In this document: piece after piece, positions 58,155 to 64,000 of the stretch
Layout of the letters: every line of letters begins with the position of its first letter
Position numbering within the stretch: the first letter of the stretch is position 1
The notes under the pieces: model-generated
Databases searched by the model: none
What the model was told of the DNA's origin: nothing
What the model saw: the letters and a program-made list of their open reading frames with translations, nothing else
Position numbers and translations under genes: made by a program
From: Pleodorina starrii
Taxonomy: Eukaryota; Chlorophyta; Chlorophyceae; Chlamydomonadales; Volvocaceae
DNA: 64,000 nucleotides
NCBI GenBank assembly: GCA_030267565.1
Contig: BRXU01000047.1
Location: 124,001 to 188,000, forward strand
Direction of reading: 5' to 3'

Positions 58155-61100
58155 CTACTGCTTTTGCTGCTGCTGCTGCTGCCCCTCCTCCTCCTTGCCC
58201 GCCAGCTGCTGCTTCTGCTGCTGCTGCTGTCGGGCCGCCGCCTCCCTGCACAACGGGGTCAGGGGCAGGTTCGCGGGTGGGAGACATCTCTAGGAGAGGA
58301 AGTTGGCCGCAGCCCGCGTGGCAGAGAGAGGCTCCCTGTGCCCCTGCGGCGTCATGACCTTGGGCGGTCCTGCAAACCGACCGGCTCCCGACCATCTCCC
58401 CTCAAACCTCCCCCTGTGTTCTAAGCGCCCAGCGCACATGCCGTCCGGTCCCGGGCCGGTCTCCAGGCCGATTGGCGGTACTGGCGATACGGGGAATCGA
58501 GACGCACGCCCCGCGGACCCCCCGCCGCCGCCGCCGCCGCTGCCGGCCCAAACCATCCGCCTCCAGAGCCCCGGCCGACCAGCGTTCAGCCCCTCTCCCC
58601 ACCACCCCACCCCACCCCGAGACCCCGTACCCTACCACCCCTACCTCTCAGCCTTGGCGGCCGCCACCGCCGCCCTCGCCGCCTCGCGCGCCGCCTTGGC
58701 GTCAATCTTGGCCAGCTGGATGGCGTACGACGGATCGGAATACGGATCCACGAACGCCGCTTCCGCCGCCTCCGCCGCCGCCGCCAGCGCCCGAGCCACA
58801 TGCAGCAGCGCCTCCTTCCCGCTGCTGCCCGGACCCCCCGCCCCGCCCGTCACCGACCCAGGGGTCCCGGGTACCGACTGGGCCGGCGTCGGGGGAGTGG
58901 CCGGGTGGCTGCCCGGCTCCGCACCGCCGCCGCTACATGCCGCCATCGCAGCAGCAGCAGCGACGGTCGGGACCGGTCCCCCCGTCCGCGCGAGCGCCAC
59001 CTCTGCCAGCGCAGCAGTCACCACGGGTATCACGTGCCGCAACATGTACCGCCGTACCGCCGCACCGCGGCTGCCGCGCCAGCGGTACGCGTACGAAGCA
59101 TCTGCGCCGGCCTCCACCGCCGCTGCCGCCGGCCCGCCCGTCGCGGCGACGTCCCCGGACCCCGCAGCGGCGGCCACGTCCACCGCCACCGACCCGACCT
59201 TGGCCGCAGGCGGGTCAGCGGCCGCAACTGCGGGTGGTGGCGGCGGCGCCGCCGCCGCCGCCGCCAGGGGCGGAGTGGCGCCCGGCTCGGGGAATCCGTC
59301 CAGGTTATGCGGCGGACCGAGCAGAGCCTCCACGCTCCGCTCGAGGGCCGGAAGCGGCGGAGGCGGCGGCGGCGGAGCGGCCGCCACAACGGCCTGCGCC
59401 GCGGCAGCGACCGTGCCGGCGATGGACGTGGGTCCGGCGGCGCCCGATGTGGCGGCGGCGGGCCCCGAGGCCACCAGCGCCGCCGGCGGTGGCGGCTGCA
59501 CGGGGATGGTGAGCAGCGGCCCCTCCGGCGAGGTGGGGTTGGGCAGGCGGGCGTAGGTCGCTCCGCCGGCCCCCAGGCTCAGCGCCACCAGGCCGCCGTG
59601 CTGCGGAAGCTCCGGCGGAGACGGAGGCGGAACCTCCGCCGCCGCGACGTCGGGGCCGTTCGCCGCCGCCACATCGTCGCCGTCGTCCTCGCCGCTGATG
59701 GTGACGGTGGGGCCGCCGCTGGCGGCGGCGGCTGCCGCCGCCGCGGCTGCGCGCGCGCGCCTCCGCTTGGCCTTGAGCGTGCTCGCCTCCGCCGCCAGCC
59801 TCGCCGCCTCCGCCTCCTGCCGAGCGCGCTCCGCCTCCCAGGCCGCCTGCGCCGCCGCAACGCGCGAGCGCAGGTCGGCGGCGTCCTCGGCGCGCCAGTT
59901 GCCGTACGCCGTCAGCCGGCGGCCAAAGCCGGCCTCGACGTTGTGGCCCAGGGCTGCCGCCAGCAGCACCTCTCGCGCCACCACGCCCGAGGCGGCGCCC
60001 TTGCCGCCGGCGCCGCCACCGCCGCCGGGGGTCTTCTTGGAGGGGGTCCCGGGGCCCTTCTTGTCCGCGTCGGACGATTGACCGGCCTCGCCTGATGTGA
60101 GTGGCAATGGGGGCGCATAGAAGAGGAGGGGGTGCGTGAGGGAGAGCCGAGCGCGCTTTGCCCCGATCCAAACTAGCAAGTCCGCTTGCTTGCTAGCTTG
60201 CTCGCTGAATCGCTCGGCTGATTATTGTTTCGTGTCGCTTCCCTCAACCCCACCACCCACCCACCCCCCTTACCCCCCTTGTTCGCCCCGCCCCCCCTGG
60301 TGTCCTCCTCCCTCACCTGTCACCCTCGTCACCGCCTCCTCCGCCGCAGCCGCCAGCGCCGCCAGCCTGCCCCTCAGCTCCTCCTCCCCCACGTCCAGCT
60401 CAATCACGTGTGTGGGCGCCGTCAGAGGGTTGGCCACCAGCCGGTGTGTGGGCGGCACCTCCAGCACGTCCGAGTAGGCCCCCCCGCCCGCCAGACCACC
60501 AGCCACGGCCGCCGCGTCCACCCCGCCGCGGTCGCCTCCGCCCAGCTTGGGTGTGGAGGGGTTGGCTGAGAGGCCCATGTCGCGAGCTCCCTTGTGGCTC
60601 TTGTGGCCCTTGATCGCCGCCTGAGGGGAGGGAGGCGCAAGGGGGGGAGGGAGGGAGGGGGGGAGGGGAGGGAGGGTTTGCGGGAGGGAGGGGCGGAGGG
60701 AGGCGAGACGAGAGGAAGCTGGAGCGAAGGTGGAAGGCGGCAGGGCACGCGAGTACGCGGATAGGTGGGGGTGCTGGGTGGGCTTGCGACAGCCCGCGCC
60801 CTGCCATGCGCCCGCCCCTCTGCAGCCCACCCCTTCAGTCCCTGACCAGCTGCCGTCACCGCAGCAGCCGGCGCCCGGGCACGGACTAGCCCCCCACCGG
60901 GCCCCTGGAGTGCCCAGCGGCCAGCGCGCGCTCGCCTCCCTCCCCCCCTCCCTCCCCTCCGTCTCACTTTCGACTGCTCCGCCTCCAGCGCCGCCACCGC
61001 CGCCTCGTCCACCTGCAGGCTGTAGAACGCCGCCCGAGCCTGCGCCGCCGAGCGCGGGAAGCCGTCCAGCACAAAGCCCCTGCACCGCGCAGTGACCCGC

Positions 61101-64000
61101 GGGTCGGCCAGCGCACTCGCCAGCAGCGCTCCCAGCGTCTTGGCCGACACGCGGCCGCCCGTCTGCAGCCAGCCCGGGTTGGGCGCCTCCTTGTCCTTCT
61201 CCCGCTCCTTCGTGTTGACCGCCCCCGACGGCCCCGCTGCAACCTCCAGCTGCGCCGCCCGCAGCAGCCCGGGGTCCATGGAGGGGCTCAGCCCCGCAGT
61301 GGTCGCCACGGCGGGGTCGGCCGCCGCCGCCAGCAGCAGCGGCACGCTGATGTAGGCGAGGCCGTAGCGGGCCGCCAGGCGGCGGGCCAGGTGCGTCTTG
61401 CCGGAGAGCGGCGGGCCGGTGACGAGGACGCGCATGGGCGTTAGGCTGCGCACGGAGCGGAACTCCTCCGCCACCGCCGCCAGCTGGGCCGGCAGACCGC
61501 CGGGGCGGGACAGCACCCAGCCGGGGCCGGAGGAGGAGGGGGAGGAGGGCGAGGGTGCGGAGGGCGGCAGGGGTGTGGTTGCGAAGCTGAGGTCCAGCAG
61601 CATGCGACTGCGCAGCGCGGGCGGGTGGCGGTGCAGCTCGGATTCGGGCACCGTCTCAATGGCGCCCTCCTCCTCACCACCGCCCACCCCCACCCCCAGC
61701 GCCGCGGCAATGGCCGCCACCAGCTCCGACTGGCTGCAGCGACTGCCGTCCGACACCAGGAAGTAGTTGCTGAGGTGGGCGGGGCCGCCCAGGGGGGGGA
61801 GGGACAGGAGGGAGCCGCTGGCTAGAGGGGGGGCACCACTGGTGGTGTTGGCCAGCGCCAGGCTGCTGCCCACACTGCCGCTGGCCAGGCCGAGGCCGAC
61901 GCTGCTGCCCACAGTCTGAGCCGAAGGCGGCGCAGGGGCCAGCAGGGGGGTGGCGGGGGCGGGGCTTCCCGCCGTCGCCGGTCGTGCTACAGCCGCCGCC
62001 GCCGCTGACGCTGGCTGTGGCTGCTGCTGCTGCTGTGTTCCCGTCAGCGCCAGGATGTACGACGCCAGGTCGGCCACGTGCAGGGTGGGCAGCACGTTGG
62101 TTCCTCTGCCGTACACGAGCAGGGGGGGCCGGGTTGCACCGGCGGCTGGGCGGGTGGGCAGGCACTGCCAGGTCCAGGCGGCCTGAGGAGTGAGGACCGC
62201 CAGTGCACCGCCATGGAGGGTGGGAGGGGAGGGGGGGGGAGGGGAGGGGAGGGGAGGGGAGGGGAGGGGAGGGGAGGGGAGGGGAGGGGAGGGGAGGGGA
62301 GGGGAGGGGAGGGGAGGGGAGGGGAGGGGAGGGGAGGGGAGGGGAGGGGAGGGGAGGGGAGGGGAGGGGAGGGGAGGGGAGGGGAGGGGAGGGGAGGGGA
62401 GGGGAGGGGAGGGGAGGGGTTTGTGGGAGGGGAGGGGAGGGGAGGTTGGGCGGTGCGGTGTTGGCTACAGACGGGTGGGGCTCCCGCGCTGAGGGGGGGC
62501 GCGGTGTCGCGTCAAGGCGGGGGCAGCGGGGAGGGGAGGGGAGGGGAGGGGGGTGTTGATTCCCCGGGAGGGAGGGAGGATATGCGTGGTGGTGGTGGTG
62601 GTGGCGCGACTCGACATGCGCACCTTGAATGCGGTGCAGAAGGTCAGGTCGTCCTCCCCCTCGCCATACAGCAGCCCCGGGCACACCACTGCCGTACGCA
62701 GCCTTCCCCTGCGAGTGGCCCTCAGCACCAGGTGCTCCACAGCCAGGGCGGCGCGGGCAGAGGCGGCGGGGACCCTGCAGCGGGGGAGGGGGGAGGGGGG
62801 AGTGATACGGTATGCTCCATTATAGAACATGTGAAATTGCGGGGGAGGGGGAGGGGGGAGAAGAGGAAGGGGAAGGGGAGGAGGAAGAGGAAGAACCGAC
62901 GCTGAGGGAACCGAGGCGGGATGCGGAAAGCAGTCCGGATCGGAGCAGTCCAGGGAGGGAGGGGCGGGGAGGACCACCAGGGGGGGGGCGGAGGCGCATG
63001 ATGTGCGGCAAGGTTGCGAGCTAGAGCGGCAAGCAGCTACTCCCGTCGGCGGGGGTCAGGGAGAGAGGGAGAGTCGGGAATAGGGACGACGGGAGGTGCA
63101 TTTGGTTAGGGTGCAGTCGGGCCCTGACTCCGGGAGCCCCGGGTACCGGGGCACGGGAGGGAGTTTGCGACGCGGTGGCACCCGGATGGGCGGACTGACG
63201 GACTGGCTGCGGACTGACGGACCGCGGTCCCTCTCTCCCTCCACGTAAAGCTGCCCCCGCGCCGACCCTCGACAACCACAACCAGGCCGCCCCCCCTGGG
63301 CCACTGCAACCACACCTCCCTCCACCCCCCTTATCTCCCTGCCTCCCAGCCTCCCAGCCTTCAAGAGCCATCAACAGCCAACTGCGCCTCAGCTGGCTGC
63401 CTTTGGGCCCCGCCCTTCACTCCGACCCCTCTGCCCCCCCCACCTTTCCAAACGACCCGCGGGAGCAACCCCAAACTCCCAACCCAACCAAACTACGTCA
63501 GTCGGGCAACGCCGAACGCCCAACAACACGTAACGCTGCTCCGCCTCCCCATTTTTTCCCTTTCCAATCCCCCCGCAGGCCAAGCTCCCACAGGCACATT
63601 TCTCCAATAGTCCAGTCAGCCCCTCCCTCCCTCCCTCCTTCCCTCCCTCCTTCCTTCCCTCCCTCCCTAGCCGGTCGCCGCCCTCTTCGCGCTTCCGGCT
63701 GCGTCGCTGCGGGCTTCAACTTTGTTGGCCCCCTTCCCCCCGGCCCCCCTCTTTTCCGCACACCTTCTCGACACGTCCTCCGGCGCCCTGAACGTGGGGG
63801 CGATGCGCGGCGTGTTGGCGCTCCGAGCCAGCACATGTTCCAGGGGGGCACCGAACAGCGTCGCGATCGCCACCGCATCCCCCAGCGGCACCGCGTCACC
63901 AGCAGCCGCCTCCTCGCCGTCGCCCGAACCGGTGCCAGCACCCGAGCCGCTGCCAGTGCCGGTGCGGCCCCTCGCGCCAGCCCACGGCGAGTCGACAGCC
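58155..64000 (-). CDS. AK7: Adenylate kinase 7-like ciliary protein (5' end outside the window)
   Basis: Six exons are visible (beyond 64000-63764, 62774-62624, 62182-60968, 60620-60317, 60091-58645, 58245-58155), giving at least 1147 residues. The order matches AK7: an epimerase-like NAD(P)-binding part ending in VVCPGLLYGEGE and YGRGTNVLPTLHVADLA, then an adenylate kinase domain with P-loop TGPPLSGKTHLA (about 61393-61425) and GFVLDGFPRS (about 61050-61080). Next is an Ala-rich coiled region, then a Dpy-30-like helix around RYMLRHVIPVV (about 59010-59060). A Gln-rich last exon ends the protein. AK7 proteins belong to motile cilia, where they recycle ADP or act structurally. The kinase domain is interrupted by Gly/Ala/Ser inserts, and a LID segment is hard to see, so catalysis is uncertain. 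The last exon was placed by phase (AG/GTAGGG donor to GTGCAG acceptor). Confidence 0.88.
62183..62623 (-). other. Intron of the AK7-like gene filled by a pentanucleotide repeat
   Basis: A 441-bp intron (donor GTGCGC at 62623, acceptor CCTCAG at 62183). More than 40% of it is the CCCCT repeat in transcript sense, next to the acceptor. Confidence 0.85.
62239..62419. repeat. (GGGGA)n pentanucleotide array
   Basis: About 36 nearly perfect copies of GGGGA on the plus strand (CCCCT on the transcript strand), with shorter runs at 62426-62443 and 62531-62551. The regular GGGG runs one base apart make the plus strand an extreme G-quadruplex candidate. Confidence 0.97.
63620..63668. repeat. (CCCT)n/(CCTT)n tract in an AK7-like intron
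   Basis: Imperfect tetranucleotide repeats in the first visible intron. Confidence 0.85.

Noticed and set aside
58303..60095. Plus-strand frames of 417, 346 and 431 codons
   Set aside because: They are antisense to the Ala-rich exon of the AK7-like gene, where high GC removes stops from other frames.
62078..62905. 275-codon Gly-Arg-Glu repeat frame
   Set aside because: Translation of the GGGGA pentamer array and its flanks, lying in an intron of the opposite strand.

Overview
The window looks like nuclear DNA of a volvocine green alga, most likely Chlamydomonas reinhardtii or a close relative. The evidence is high GC, genes cut into many short introns with GTG(A/C)G or GTGAGT donors and (G/C)CAG acceptors, Ala/Gly/Ser/Gln-rich insertions in proteins, TGTAA polyadenylation signals, and gene content: plastid ORANGE, a Trf4-type nucleotidyltransferase, a MYND-finger protein, and an AK7-type adenylate kinase typical of ciliated cells. 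Exon models were built by hand by matching splice sites and reading phase. In every model the phases close exactly, but no transcript data were available.

Positions 1-16068 are one uninterrupted G-rich satellite that continues past the left edge. Its basic unit is 58 bp (five 10-bp modules plus 8 bp). Length variants are produced by gain or loss of whole 10-bp modules, and blocks of units are duplicated as higher-order repeats. The array ends abruptly at 16068 in a perfect 11-bp Pol III B box, followed by about 100 bp with two small hairpins.

The remaining 48 kb carries ten protein genes. From left to right they are: a non-canonical poly(A)/terminal nucleotidyltransferase (-, 17390-23632); ORANGE (+, 23814-27706), divergent from it across 181 bp; a secreted class III-like serine carboxypeptidase (-, 30230-34999); a 1087-residue protein with a C-terminal MYND finger (-, 37578-40973); a PP2C phosphatase (-, 42197-44317); an SF2/ASF-type SR splicing factor (-, 45350-47808); SDHAF3 and TOM22 (-, 50532-51169), whose reading frames are 59 bp apart on the same strand; a probably plastid-targeted protein of unknown function (+, 52571-56370); and an adenylate kinase 7-like ciliary protein, 5' truncated by the window edge (-, 58155-64000).

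The genes do not form a pathway. The notable local arrangements are the ORANGE/nucleotidyltransferase divergent pair and the tight TOM22-SDHAF3 pair. Both products of that pair are mitochondrial, and no polyadenylation signal or extra AUG separates them, so a dicistronic mRNA is likely. A (CCCCT)n tract of about 180 bp fills much of an intron in the adenylate kinase gene.
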